Shown: positions 23,685 to 32,747 of the stretch, in pieces
Layout: each line of letters starts with the position of its first letter
Numbering within the stretch: position 1 is the stretch's first letter
Source of the DNA: Telluria aromaticivorans
GTDB lineage: Bacteria; Pseudomonadota; Gammaproteobacteria; Burkholderiales; Burkholderiaceae_D
NCBI RefSeq assembly: GCF_013003915.1
Contig: NZ_JABAIV010000004.1
Location: 248,001 to 312,000 of the forward strand
Direction: 5' to 3'
DNA: 64,000 nucleotides
Notes under the pieces: generated by a model
What the model was told of the DNA's origin: nothing
The model's database searches: none
What the model saw: only the letters and a program-made list of their open reading frames with translations
Program-made: the position numbers and the translations under genes

Positions 23685-24380
23685 TTAAGCGGCGATCGAA
23701 GCGTGGTCGACGCGGACGCCGGCGCCCATGGTCGACGACAGGGCGACCTTACGCAGGTACACGCCCTTCGAGGTTGCCGGCTTGGCCTTGTTCAGGGCTT
23801 CGATCAGCGCAACCAGGTTCGACTTCAGCTGGTCGTCCGAGAACGACTTGCGGCCGATGGTAGCGTGGACGATACCAGCCTTGTCGGTACGGTACTGGAC
23901 CTGACCGGCTTTGGCATTCTTGACCGCGGTAGCGACGTCAGGGGTGACGGTGCCGACCTTCGGGTTAGGCATCAGGCCACGTGGACCCAGGATCTGGCCC
24001 AGGGTACCGACGATACGCATGGTGTCTGGCGAAGCGATGACGATATCGAATGGCATGTTGCCGGCTTTAACCATCTCAGCCAGGTCTTCCATACCGACGA
24101 TGTCGGCGCCGGCTGCTTTTGCAGCTTCGGCTTTTTCGCCCGATGCGAAGACAGCGACGCGCACGGTCTTGCCGGTGCCTGCTGGCAGGACGACCGAACC
24201 GCGGACCACTTGGTCCGACTTCTTCGGGTCCACACCCAGCTGCACCGAGACGTCGATCGACTCGTTGAACTTGGCGGTTGCGAATTCCTTGACGAGCGAC
24301 AGTGCGTTGTCGAAGGCGTAGACCTTGTTACGGTCGACTTTCGCTTTCATTTCTTTGACGCGCTTGGAGATCTTAGCCAT
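23685..24380 (-). CDS. rplA: 50S ribosomal protein L1
   Basis: 231 residues, normal L1 length ([16 protein letters not shown]...). Shows the two-domain L1 pattern with [13 protein letters not shown]-like segment [15 protein letters not shown] and the [13 protein letters not shown] stretch. Binds 23S rRNA at the L1 stalk and, in other bacteria, represses its own operon. The ATG overlaps the rplK stop by one base (TAATG), indicating coupled translation. Confidence 0.99.
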   Translation of the reverse strand: MAKISKRVKEMKAKVDRNKVYAFDNALSLVKEFATAKFNESIDVSVQLGVDPKKSDQVVRGSVVLPAGTGKTVRVAVFASGEKAEAAKAAGADIVGMEDLAEMVKAGNMPFDIVIASPDTMRIVGTLGQILGPRGLMPNPKVGTVTPDVATAVKNAKAGQVQYRTDKAGIVHATIGRKSFSDDQLKSNLVALIEALNKAKPATSKGVYLRKVALSSTMGAGVRVDHASIAA

Positions 24381-24811
24381 TACACACCCTCTACCGTGAT
24401 GCCCATCGAACGTGCCGAACCGGCGATGATACGCACTGCGGCGTCCATGTCGGCTGCGGTCAGGTCCGGCTGCTTGGTTTTTGCGATTTCTTCAGCCTGT
24501 GCACGGGTCAGCGTGCCAACTTTGTCGGTATGTGGCTTCGGCGAACCTTTGGTGATGCCAGCGGCTTTCTTGATCAGGTAGGTTGCCGGTGGGGTCTTCA
24601 TCACGAAGGTGAAGGACTTGTCGGCGAACGCGGTGATCACGACTGGAATCGGCATGCCCGGCTCGAAACCCTGGGTCTGGGCGTTGAACGCCTTGCAGAA
24701 TTCCATGATGTTCAGGCCGCGCTGACCCAGTGCTGGGCCGATCGGTGGGGATGGGTTTGCTTTACCAGCTGCGACTTGCAGCTTGATAAAACCAATAATC
24801 TTCTTTGCCAT
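24380..24811 (-). CDS. rplK: 50S ribosomal protein L11
   Basis: 143 residues ([20 protein letters not shown]). Contains [26 protein letters not shown] and the C-terminal RNA-binding motif GTARSMGI-like [13 protein letters not shown]. Part of the GTPase-associated centre. The 106-bp gap to nusG upstream contains an imperfect G+C hairpin (about 24839-24869), possibly a processing or L1-binding site. Confidence 0.99.
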   Translation of the reverse strand: MAKKIIGFIKLQVAAGKANPSPPIGPALGQRGLNIMEFCKAFNAQTQGFEPGMPIPVVITAFADKSFTFVMKTPPATYLIKKAAGITKGSPKPHTDKVGTLTRAQAEEIAKTKQPDLTAADMDAAVRIIAGSARSMGITVEGV

Positions 24812-24917
24812 GTGTAGCTCCTGTTGGCTTTGAGTAGTAGCGCCCCACCACTACTACTCTGGCGGGGCTCCTCTTACCGGATTCCGCCTTGCTGCTGCGA
24901 CGCTCCGATTATTGCGT

Positions 24918-25538
24918 TTAAACCTTCTCGACTTGCCCGAACTCCAGTTCCACCGGAGTTGCGCGACCGAAGATGGTGACAGACACGCGCACCTTCGATT
25001 TTTCGTAATTCACTTCCTCGACGTTGCCGTTGAAGTCGGTGAACGGGCCCTCTTTGATACGGACCTGCTCGCCCACTTCGTATAGCACTTTCGGCCGAGG
25101 CTTTTCGACGCCTTCCTGGACCTGCTGCATGATCTTGTCGATCTCGCGCGCCGGGATAGGGGTCGGTTTGTTGCTCTTGCCGCCGATGAAACCGGTGACC
25201 TTGGAAGTGTTCTTCACCAGGTGCCAGGTTTCGTCGGTCATTTCCATCTCAACCAGCACATAGCCAGGGAAGAAGCGGCGCTCGGAGACGGCCTTGGTGC
25301 CGTTGCGCATTTCGACGACTTCTTCGGTCGGGACCAGGATCTGGCCGAACTGTTCTTGCATGCCGGCGCGCTCGATGCGCTCGGTCAGGGCGCGCATGAC
25401 GCTCTTTTCCATACCGGAATAGACATGGACGACATACCAGCGCTTGTTGCTGACCGGGACACTCACCGGTGCTGCAGCGTCTTGTGGAATGCCGTCGGCC
25501 GGGACTTCACCCGGCACGTTGTCAACGTTATCGCTCAT
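24918..25538 (-). CDS. nusG: transcription termination/antitermination factor NusG
   Basis: 206 residues from ATG 25538. The N-terminal NGN domain starts at about residue 35 ([16 protein letters not shown]), and the C-terminal KOW domain is [27 protein letters not shown]. It is about 25 residues longer than E. coli NusG because of an N-terminal, probably disordered extension. It couples RNA polymerase to Rho and to ribosomal protein S10. The start overlaps the secE stop by one base. Confidence 0.99.
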   Translation of the reverse strand: MSDNVDNVPGEVPADGIPQDAAAPVSVPVSNKRWYVVHVYSGMEKSVMRALTERIERAGMQEQFGQILVPTEEVVEMRNGTKAVSERRFFPGYVLVEMEMTDETWHLVKNTSKVTGFIGGKSNKPTPIPAREIDKIMQQVQEGVEKPRPKVLYEVGEQVRIKEGPFTDFNGNVEEVNYEKSKVRVSVTIFGRATPVELEFGQVEKV

Positions 25539-25927
25539 TAGTTTTTCCACCCCAGGACGACGTCGTACAACAGGAATTCGAGAACTTTATCCGTGCCCCA
25601 CAGGAAAATTGCCGTCACGACCACGAAGGCAAAAACGATGCCGGTGATCTGGGTGGCTTCCCTACGGGTCGGCCAAACGACCTTCTTGGTTTCACGCACC
25701 GATTCCTTGGCGAAGCTCAGGAAATCACGACCAGTGGTGGAAGTCCACAAAAGCAGGACGGCAAAAACTAAACCAGCCAAGAGGGCGCCTGCGGCGACCA
25801 AGGCTGGTTTGTTCTGGCCTTTCAGGTAAAAGAACCCGACAACGCCTGCAATCGTGGCAACCACCGCCAGTGCGACCTTGAACTTGTCATTCGAGGTGCT
25901 GACAGTTTGCACGGATTGGTTCGACAT
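25538..25927 (-). CDS. secE: preprotein translocase subunit SecE
   Basis: 129 residues from ATG 25927 ([11 protein letters not shown]). Three membrane segments are seen (about 17-35, 42-62, 95-118), as in enterobacterial SecE. The conserved cytoplasmic amphipathic stretch [18 protein letters not shown] precedes the last one. Works with SecY and SecG in protein export. Coupled to nusG by TAATG; tRNA-Trp lies 36 bp upstream. Confidence 0.98.
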   Translation of the reverse strand: MSNQSVQTVSTSNDKFKVALAVVATIAGVVGFFYLKGQNKPALVAAGALLAGLVFAVLLLWTSTTGRDFLSFAKESVRETKKVVWPTRREATQITGIVFAFVVVTAIFLWGTDKVLEFLLYDVVLGWKN

Positions 25928-25963
25928 ACTTTTTTTACTTTCGGTGCCTGGCACCAGAATCGG

Positions 25964-26039
25964 TGGCAGGGGCGGAGGGAATCGAACCCGCGACCTTCGG
26001 TTTTGGAGACCGACGCTCTGCCAATTGAGCTACACCCCT
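25964..26039 (-). tRNA. tRNA-Trp (CCA anticodon)
   Basis: 76 nt including encoded CCA. Acceptor stem AGGGGTG pairs with CGCCCCT, the anticodon loop is CTCCAAA, and the T-arm has GGTTCGATTCC. It sits between tuf and secE, a common betaproteobacterial arrangement. Confidence 0.97.
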
Positions 26040-26141
26040 ACGAAAACTTCTCGCTGAATCCAGCATTATACAGGATACCTTCGCAGCCTGACAATGCTGT
26101 TCGAGGGAAACGGGTGACCGCTTCCCTCTTTCCGTGGCTTA

Positions 26142-27332
26142 TTAGGCCAGGATCTTGGCAACCACGCCGGCGCCGACGGTACGGCCGCCTTCGCGGATTG
26201 CGAAGCGCAGGCCTTCTTCCATCGCGATCGGGTTGATCAGCTTGACGGTGATCGACACGTTGTCGCCTGGCATGACCATTTCTTTGTCCGCTGGCAGCTC
26301 GATCGAACCGGTCACGTCAGTCGTACGGAAGTAGAACTGTGGACGATAGTTGTTGAAGAACGGAGTGTGACGGCCGCCTTCGTCTTTCGACAGGACGTAG
26401 ATCTCGCCGGTGAAGTGGTTGTGCGGCTTGATCGAACCTGGCTTTGCCAGGACCTGACCACGCTGGACATCTTCACGCTTGGTGCCGCGCAGCAGCAGGC
26501 CGACGTTGTCGCCAGCTTGACCCTGGTCCAGCAGCTTGCGGAACATTTCCACGCCGGTGCAGATGGTCTTGACGGTGTCGACGATACCGACGATTTCGAT
26601 TTCTTCGCCGACCTTGATGATACCGCGCTCGACGCGACCGGTAACAACGGTGCCGCGACCCGAGATCGAGAACACGTCTTCCACTGGCATCAGGAAGGCG
26701 CCGTCAACAGCGCGCTCTGGCGTTGGGATGTAGGTGTCCAGTGCATGCGCCAGGGCGATGATGCAGTCTTCGCCCATTTCGCCCGGCTTGCCTTCGAGGG
26801 CCATACGTGCCGAACCCTTGATGATTGGCAGGTCGTCGCCTGGGAACTCGTACTTCGACAGGAGCTCACGGACTTCCATTTCGACCAGTTCCAGCAGCTC
26901 TGCGTCGTCGACCAGGTCGCACTTGTTCAGGAACACGATGATGTATGGAACGCCAACCTGACGCGCCAGCAGGATGTGCTCGCGGGTCTGTGGCATTGGG
27001 CCGTCGGCGGCCGAGCACACCAGGATCGCGCCGTCCATCTGCGCAGCACCGGTAATCATGTTCTTGATGTAGTCGGCGTGGCCTGGGCAGTCAACGTGCG
27101 CGTAGTGACGGTTTTCGGTCTCGTACTCGACGTGCGCAGTGTTGATGGTGATGCCGCGTGCTTTTTCTTCTGGAGCCGCATCGATCTGGTCGTATGCTTT
27201 AGCTTCGCCGCCGAATTTCTTCGACAGGACGGTTGCGATTGCTGCCGTCAGGGTGGTTTTGCCGTGATCAACGTGACCGATGGTGCCGACGTTGACGTGC
27301 GGCTTGGTCCGTTCGAATTTACCTTTTGCCAT
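26142..27332 (-). CDS. tuf: elongation factor Tu
   Basis: 396 residues ([20 protein letters not shown]). GTPase motifs: [10 protein letters not shown] (P loop, about 19-28), switch [10 protein letters not shown] (about 81-88), NKCD (about 136-139) and GSARMAL. Domains 2 and 3 are complete through VVAKILA. Delivers aminoacyl-tRNA to the ribosome. This is the copy linked to tRNA genes; a second copy usually lies in the str operon, outside this window. Confidence 0.99.
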   Translation of the reverse strand: MAKGKFERTKPHVNVGTIGHVDHGKTTLTAAIATVLSKKFGGEAKAYDQIDAAPEEKARGITINTAHVEYETENRHYAHVDCPGHADYIKNMITGAAQMDGAILVCSAADGPMPQTREHILLARQVGVPYIIVFLNKCDLVDDAELLELVEMEVRELLSKYEFPGDDLPIIKGSARMALEGKPGEMGEDCIIALAHALDTYIPTPERAVDGAFLMPVEDVFSISGRGTVVTGRVERGIIKVGEEIEIVGIVDTVKTICTGVEMFRKLLDQGQAGDNVGLLLRGTKREDVQRGQVLAKPGSIKPHNHFTGEIYVLSKDEGGRHTPFFNNYRPQFYFRTTDVTGSIELPADKEMVMPGDNVSITVKLINPIAMEEGLRFAIREGGRTVGAGVVAKILA

Positions 27333-27411
27333 TTGAGACTCCTAACGATATTTTGAGAATTACCAGGCACACCTGACGGGCAGTACAGCGCACTGCCGTT
27401 TTTTTGAATTC

Positions 27412-27486
<75 letters not shown>

Positions 27487-27521
27487 TTGTTTTTGCGGTT
27501 TTCTACTTACACCGCGAACAC

Positions 27522-27595
27522 TGGAGCGGGTGAAGGGAATCGAACCCTCGTCGTAAGCTTGGAAGGCTTCTGCTCTACCATTGAGCTACACCCGC
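27522..27595 (-). tRNA. tRNA-Gly (TCC anticodon)
   Basis: 74 nt with encoded CCA. Acceptor GCGGGTG pairs with CACCCGC, the anticodon loop is CTTCCAA, and the T-arm is GGTTCGATTCC. Confidence 0.97.
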
Positions 27596-27633
27596 GAGGC
27601 ACAACTATCAATTCGTCTTCACGACTCTTCTTT

Positions 27634-27718
27634 TGGTGGTGGGGGCTGGATTCGAACCAGCGTACTCAGAGAGGGCAGATTTACAGTCTGCTGCCTTTAA
27701 CCACTCGGCCACCCCACC
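27634..27718 (-). tRNA. tRNA-Tyr (GTA anticodon)
   Basis: 85 nt with encoded CCA and the long variable arm of a class II tRNA. Acceptor GGTGGGG pairs with CCCCACC and the anticodon loop is CTGTAAA. First gene of the tRNA-tuf transcript. Confidence 0.97.
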
Positions 27719-27732
27719 GCGAAGAACCGCAG

Positions 27733-27761
27733 AGTATGAAGCAAGCCCAACGTAGTGTCAA
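27733..27761 (-). promoter_or_regulatory. strong sigma-70 promoter of the tRNA-tuf-rpl-rpo block
   Basis: Reading leftward, a perfect TTGACA (27761-27756), a 17-bp spacer and CATACT (27738-27733) end 14 bp before the tRNA-Tyr 5' end. The spacing is ideal and the position fits stable RNA expression. The remaining 352-bp gap (27719-28070) holds only this promoter and repeat copy 2. Confidence 0.85.
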
Positions 27762-27892
27762 CTATGCTTCCGCAGACTTTGTCTGCATCGCATAGCAGCG
27801 TTGCTTCGGGGCGTGATTGTAACGGGCAGGATGCAAAACCACAAGGGTGATTTGGTGGGAATTGCAGGGTAGCCTAAAAATTATCGTTTACC

Positions 27893-28056
27893 CGTAGGGC
27901 GGGCAAGTTTCTTGCCCACGCGTTCAGCCGCCAATTGAAGGGCCGTGAAGGCGTTTCATGCAGGGGTTGGGTGCAGGGTGTTCAGCCGGCAATGGAACCG
28001 GCCCGCCAGGTTTCAAACGTGATTTGAATGCGTGGGCAGAATCTGCCCACCCTACG
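27893..28056. repeat. REPIN-like palindromic element, copy 2
   Basis: CGTAGGGCGGGC at 27893 and inverse GCCCACCCTACG ending 28056. The left hairpin is GGGCAAG/CTTGCCC and the right hairpin GTGGGCAGA/TCTGCCCAC. The middle is longer (about 100 bp) than in copies 4 and 5. Ends 14 bp from the HDOD gene stop. Confidence 0.85.
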
Positions 28057-28070
28057 AACAGCGGCTGTGC

Positions 28071-29612
28071 CTAGCCTTGCCCCAACGCCGCCAGCACCTG
28101 CCCCTTGAGCGCCTTGATCAGCGCCGTCTCGTCCGGCGGCACGCCTTCCGGCGCTTCCATGGTGCGGTCGGCATAGAACATGCCCAGCTGCGCCTTGCCC
28201 ACCACCAGCGGCAGCACGATGAAGCTTTTTGCGTCGGGCAGCAGCTTGCGGTGCCAGTCGGGCAGCAGGTCGCGGATCTTGGGGCTGGCGGCGTCCGAGA
28301 TCATCAGGTCGGCGTCGTTGTCCATGGCCAGGTGGAACAGGTCGCGTGCCGTGGCCACCGGGAAGGCGAAGCCGGCCTGCAGCCGGGTGCTGTCTTCGCC
28401 CAGCGCCACGCGGGCGCGGAACTGGCCGGACCTGGCGTCCTTCAGGCAAACGGTGGCGAAACGAAAACCCAGCGCGCCGAACAGGGTTTCGAGCACGGCC
28501 AGCACCACGTCGTTGAGCGTACCCTGGCCAGAGGCGCGCAACTGCGTCACGTCCTGCACGCCCGCCAGCAGCAGGTCGCGGGCATTCCTCGGCTTGCCGC
28601 TCGGGTGGAAACCGCCCTGCTCTTCCTCGCCCGCATCCAGGGTGGCCAGCAGCAGTACGTTGGGCAAGCCAGCTTTCGCATTCTGGGCCTCGGTCTTGGG
28701 CGCCGGCTTCAGGTTCATGCTCTCCATCAGGCCGCGCATGCCTTCCTGCACCGACGCCAGCAGCGCCTCCATGCGCGCGTTATCCAGGTCGAGGGCGGCG
28801 CCATAGCGGCCCAGCAGCGCCACCGCTTCCGGCGTGCCGGCCGGCTCGTGGGTTTTTGCCAGCAGGCGCGCCACGTCGAGGCCGAAGGAAGCGACCTGGC
28901 GCATCCATTCACCGCGGTTGGCCGCCACCCGCACTGCCGTGGGCGGCAGGGCCGCCTGGGCGCGCACGATGACGTCCGGGATTTTCCATTCGGCCAGCAC
29001 CGCCTGCGACAGCATGTCGTAGCTGGCGCCCAGGATCATCTGGGAGGCCTGGCCGACCGTGTGCTTGCCGCCCTGGACCAGGGCGCCGATCTCGCGGTAG
29101 CGGTCGTGCTCGTGGCTGGCCACCAGCAGCGGGCCGATGTTCTTGAACAGCGCGCAGATGGCCGCTTCCTCGGCGCCCTGGAAGAAACTGTGGCGCGCCA
29201 TTTCGCGGCCCACCAGGCTGGCGCACAGTGCCGCTTCCAGTTCGATGCGCACGCTGCCGGCATGCTCGGAGCTGTCGAGGGCGTCGACCAGCAGCATCGC
29301 CAGCGCGGTGGTCTTGACGTTATCGAAGCCGAGCAGCGAGATCGCGCGCGAGATCGTCGTCACCGCGGTGCCGGAAATGGTGCGGTACTGGATGGTATTG
29401 GACAGGCGCAGGATGCGCTGGGTCAGCGCCGGGTCGGACACCACGTAGTACGCGAGGTCGTGCGTGCCCTGGTCGTCGCTCGATGCCATCTCGACCACGC
29501 GCGCGATCGAGGCGCCGAGCGCGAACATCTCTTCGTCGCCGCAGACCTTGTGCATCAGGGCGGCGCGCACGCGGCGGGTCACGCCTTCCGGCGGCAATTC
29601 AGATTCATGCAT
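28071..29612 (-). CDS. HDOD-domain protein with C-terminal GAF-like domain
   Basis: 513 residues. The N-terminal HDOD region (about 18-215) has the usual start of rounds of short helices (YYVVSDPALTQRILRLSN, TISRAISLLGFDNVK, ALFKNIGPLL). The C-terminal part (about 335-510) resembles a GAF sensor domain. A Pro/Lys linker lies between. HDOD proteins are non-enzymatic relatives of HD phosphohydrolases that act as scaffolds in signalling and motility. The gene follows the receiver-TPR gene with a 3-bp gap, so the two are almost certainly co-expressed and probably act together. The pathway is unknown. Confidence 0.87.
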   Translation of the reverse strand: MHESELPPEGVTRRVRAALMHKVCGDEEMFALGASIARVVEMASSDDQGTHDLAYYVVSDPALTQRILRLSNTIQYRTISGTAVTTISRAISLLGFDNVKTTALAMLLVDALDSSEHAGSVRIELEAALCASLVGREMARHSFFQGAEEAAICALFKNIGPLLVASHEHDRYREIGALVQGGKHTVGQASQMILGASYDMLSQAVLAEWKIPDVIVRAQAALPPTAVRVAANRGEWMRQVASFGLDVARLLAKTHEPAGTPEAVALLGRYGAALDLDNARMEALLASVQEGMRGLMESMNLKPAPKTEAQNAKAGLPNVLLLATLDAGEEEQGGFHPSGKPRNARDLLLAGVQDVTQLRASGQGTLNDVVLAVLETLFGALGFRFATVCLKDARSGQFRARVALGEDSTRLQAGFAFPVATARDLFHLAMDNDADLMISDAASPKIRDLLPDWHRKLLPDAKSFIVLPLVVGKAQLGMFYADRTMEAPEGVPPDETALIKALKGQVLAALGQG

Positions 29613-29615
29613 CGA

Positions 29616-31286
29616 TCAACCAGCCGTCTTCGCCGGCGCAGGCTGGGTGGACGGCTTCACCGGACGGCCTTGCGCATTGCGTTCGTATTTCTTGAGCAGC
29701 TGGTGGTGCAGCGCCGCCAGCGCGCCCAGCTTCGGATTGCCCGGGTCGAGCTTGCGCACGTTGCCGATCAGGCCGGTCACCTGCTGGCCGAGCTTGTCGT
29801 CCCAGCCGTCGTGCTCGATGCAGCGCAGTGCCGCCAGCGCGGCATTGAAGGCCACCGAGGGATTGTTCGGCAGCTTGCTAGTTGCTTCCAGCATCATGGT
29901 GACGGCGCCGCTGTAGTCGCCGCTGCGGGCACGCGCGGCGCCGTCGGCCACCAGGTCGACCACGTGCTGGCGGCTTTCCTGCGCCAGCGTGCGCGCCAGG
30001 TCCGGGAAGCCGGCTTTTTCTAACACCCCCATCGCGCGCGCCATGCCGGCATCGTTCGAGGCGTTGCGCATGACTTCGCGCACCAGGTCGGCGCCGCCCT
30101 CTTCCATGTTGTTTTCCAGGCAGGTACGGGCCAGTTCCAGCTTCAGGTCGCTGGAGAGCGCCGGCGCATCCTTGCAGGCGCCCAGGGCGGAAGTGAGGGC
30201 TTCGTTCAGGCGCGCTTCGTTGCCGGTGTACTCATGCAGCATCGCCGACGAGATCGCGCTGCACAGGGCCGTGTTGGCGCGCCCGCCCATCGAGCGGTCG
30301 AGGTCGCGCACCATGGCGGCCGCGGCGACCGGGTCGCCCTTTTTTACCAGCGTGCGCACCAGCCGCACGTGGTCTTCCGGATCGCGGAATTCGGAATACT
30401 TGGCCTTGTTCACCACCTGCTTGAGCGCCTTCTCGGCCGCCTCGGTATCGCCCGCCTCGAAGGCCGTCTCGCCCAGCGTGCGCAGGCGGCGCACGGCATG
30501 CGGCGAGACCGCCACCGCTTCGGTCAGCACGGCCTGCGATTTGGCGAGGTCGCCGACCGCCGAATGGGTGCGCGCCAGCCAATCGTAAGCGTCGACGAAG
30601 TTCTTGTTGGAGTCGACCAGCTCTTCCAGCAGGCCCTTGGCCTCGTCGAACTGCTTGCGCAGGAACAGGGTCTTGGCCAGGCCCAGGCGGGCCCAGGCGA
30701 TCGCCTTGACCTCGATCAGCTGGCGGTAGATCGGCTCGGCCTGCTCAGGCTCGCCCAGGAACATGTGCAGTTCGGCGCGCAGGCGCAAGAAGTCGACGGC
30801 GTAGCGCGGATGCAGGGCCTCGCCTTTGATGCAGGCCTCGATCGCGTCGCGCTGGTCGCCCGCTTCCATCAGCGTGTACACCGGCATGAAGGCGGAGCGC
30901 TTGTCGAGCGCACGCGCGATGCGCTCGAGCAGGCGGTCGGCGGTGAATGGTTTCAGGACGTAGTCGGTGGGCGCCAGCTCGGCCGCGCTGACGACCTTGC
31001 TGTGGTTGCCTTCGGCGGTGACCATGAAGAACATGGTCGCGAGCGGCATCAGCTTGTGGTGGCGCACGTCTTCCAGCAGTTGCTGGCCGTCCTGGCCGCC
31101 TTCGAGGTCGTATTCGCACAGGATCAGGTCGAAGCTGCGCAGGGTCAGGTGCTTGACCGCCTGGTTCGACGAGCTGGCATGCTCGATTTTCGTCAGGCCG
31201 CACATGTTCAGCATGCTGTGCACGTTGGCACGCATGCCCGCGTGGGGCTCGATGATCAGGGCCGTGAGGCCTTCCAGTTCGTTCAT
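29616..31286 (-). CDS. receiver-TPR protein with Glu at the phosphorylation site
   Basis: 556 residues. The receiver domain occupies about 7-128 with late signature MVTAEGN and VLKPFTADRLL. TPR-like helical repeats follow from about 135 to 530, then a Lys/Pro-rich tail. At the position of the phospho-acceptor Asp (after FDLILC) there is Glu58, and the upstream acidic pair is reduced to Glu13-Pro14. Phosphotransfer at this position is therefore unlikely; a constitutively 'on'-like or protein-binding role is inferred. Start ATG 31286. Forms an operon with the HDOD gene. A repeat copy lies in the 353-bp gap upstream (31287-31639), which otherwise shows no gene. Confidence 0.88.
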   Translation of the reverse strand: MNELEGLTALIIEPHAGMRANVHSMLNMCGLTKIEHASSSNQAVKHLTLRSFDLILCEYDLEGGQDGQQLLEDVRHHKLMPLATMFFMVTAEGNHSKVVSAAELAPTDYVLKPFTADRLLERIARALDKRSAFMPVYTLMEAGDQRDAIEACIKGEALHPRYAVDFLRLRAELHMFLGEPEQAEPIYRQLIEVKAIAWARLGLAKTLFLRKQFDEAKGLLEELVDSNKNFVDAYDWLARTHSAVGDLAKSQAVLTEAVAVSPHAVRRLRTLGETAFEAGDTEAAEKALKQVVNKAKYSEFRDPEDHVRLVRTLVKKGDPVAAAAMVRDLDRSMGGRANTALCSAISSAMLHEYTGNEARLNEALTSALGACKDAPALSSDLKLELARTCLENNMEEGGADLVREVMRNASNDAGMARAMGVLEKAGFPDLARTLAQESRQHVVDLVADGAARARSGDYSGAVTMMLEATSKLPNNPSVAFNAALAALRCIEHDGWDDKLGQQVTGLIGNVRKLDPGNPKLGALAALHHQLLKKYERNAQGRPVKPSTQPAPAKTAG

Positions 31287-31477
31287 TCCAGGTTTCCGTT
31301 AGCCTGCGTTGGGCGTGGCGCAGCTGCTGCATGGGCACGCTGCATTGGTCCAGTATATTACGGCTGGGGAACAAAATAGTTGAATTGGGTAAAGACGCTG
31401 CTTTAACCGGCGGTAAGTGCGGGGAAAATGCGACAGCCGGGGCAAAGGCTGGTCACTTTTGAGAGCCGTCGCTTAAT

Positions 31478-31615
31478 CGTAGGGTGGGCAATTCGTAATT
31501 CAGGCCACTGGCCTGAATTACCTTGCCCACGCGTTCAGATTACGGTGCTGCAGCCTGTGCGCCAGTTCATATCGCAACGATCACCGCGTGGGCAGGAAAA
31601 CCTGCCCACCCTACG
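31478..31615. repeat. REPIN-like palindromic element, copy 3, with nested hairpin
   Basis: CGTAGGGTGGGC at 31478 and inverse GCCCACCCTACG ending 31615. The loop of the left hairpin contains an extra perfect 13-bp inverted repeat: GTAATTCAGGCCA at 31495-31507 and TGGCCTGAATTAC at 31509-31521. The right arm retains ATCACCGCGTGGGC. Ends 25 bp from the J-domain gene stop. Confidence 0.87.
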
Positions 31616-31639
31616 ATTCTCGGCATTACATCCGGGCGC

Positions 31640-32614
31640 TTATGGCGCGAAGGCGGCGGCCTGGCGCAGGGGCGCGCGGCGACCGTTCACGCATTCGGAC
31701 TTGGGGCCGCCAACGATGATGTTCTGGTAACGGACTTCGTACTTGCCTGCGGTGAGCTTGTCGATCAGGAAAGTCGCTTGCGGCTGGACGTAGGCGTGGC
31801 GCACGTTCGAACGGCGGTCGAGGTCGTACAGCTTGACGAAGATCGGCGAGGCATTCGCGCTGTTGTCGACCAGGACCTGCATCTCGCTGCCGCCATTGCC
31901 GTAGGGGTAGCCAGGCAGGTAGCCGGATTCGGCGGGCCACGGATCGCCGCTTGGGGCGTTCAGGGTCTGCAGGTCGGTGCCGCAGTCGGGGGCATGGGCC
32001 GGCACCACCAGCTGGGTCACGGCCAGTGCCTTGATCTCGGGCGGCGGCGCCGATCCCTCGCCGCCGAAGCGGCGCGCCCAGCCTTCGGTGCTGGCATCGG
32101 TGCCGAGTTCGTCCGGACGGTCGGGGCGGTCGGTACGTTCGACTGCCACCGGATCGGGCTTGCCGGCCCAGGCCAGCGCGGCCGGCAGCTTGGCGCGCGG
32201 CGGCTCCACCAGGAAGAAGGCAGCGGCGGCCCCGGCCACGAAACAGCTCGCCAGGCCCAGCCACCAGCGCGGATCGCGCAGCAGGCGGGCGCGCGGACGC
32301 GCTTCCGGCGCACGCGGCTCCCAGCTGTCAGGGCGGGTGCGGGGGGCGCCGTCCTCGGCGCCGCTGCTTTCGAGCCACTCGACTTCCCATTCCTCGGACG
32401 CGATCCATTCGTCATGCTCCTTGCGGCGCACCGGGTCGGACAGGGTGTTATAGGCGGTGTTGACGATCGCCATGATGCGGGCGGCCTTTTCGTCGCCCGG
32501 ATTCTTGTCGGGATGGTATTTCTGGCTGAGGGCCTTGTATGCCGCACGCACGACTTCCCCCGGCGCGCCGCGCGCGACCTTCAGGTTGTCATAGTGGGTG
32601 TGGATCTTGGCCAT
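31640..32614 (-). CDS. membrane-anchored J-domain protein
   Basis: 324 residues. The J domain is at about 6-70 with the essential HPD at 34-36 (KYHPDKNPG). An Arg/Pro-rich stretch leads to a single membrane segment at 117-136, then a Pro-rich linker and a C-terminal domain (about 210-324) with four cysteines or fewer and beta-type pattern (MQVLVDNSANASPIFVKLYDL). The G/F and zinc-finger regions of DnaJ are absent, so it is a class C co-chaperone that would recruit DnaK to the membrane. The C-terminal domain was not recognised. No obvious partner in the neighbourhood. Confidence 0.87.
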   Translation of the reverse strand: MAKIHTHYDNLKVARGAPGEVVRAAYKALSQKYHPDKNPGDEKAARIMAIVNTAYNTLSDPVRRKEHDEWIASEEWEVEWLESSGAEDGAPRTRPDSWEPRAPEARPRARLLRDPRWWLGLASCFVAGAAAAFFLVEPPRAKLPAALAWAGKPDPVAVERTDRPDRPDELGTDASTEGWARRFGGEGSAPPPEIKALAVTQLVVPAHAPDCGTDLQTLNAPSGDPWPAESGYLPGYPYGNGGSEMQVLVDNSANASPIFVKLYDLDRRSNVRHAYVQPQATFLIDKLTAGKYEVRYQNIIVGGPKSECVNGRRAPLRQAAAFAP

Positions 32615-32747
32615 GGTGTCTCGTGTGCGTGCTGTTCTCGCCGTGTCGATCTTTAAGCAGATTCTACAGCCGATCCGGTCGCCAGCCCCGGCGCAGGGTG
32701 GTACAGCTTAGCCGGATTTGTATCCAGAGCGCAAGATGTCAAAAATT

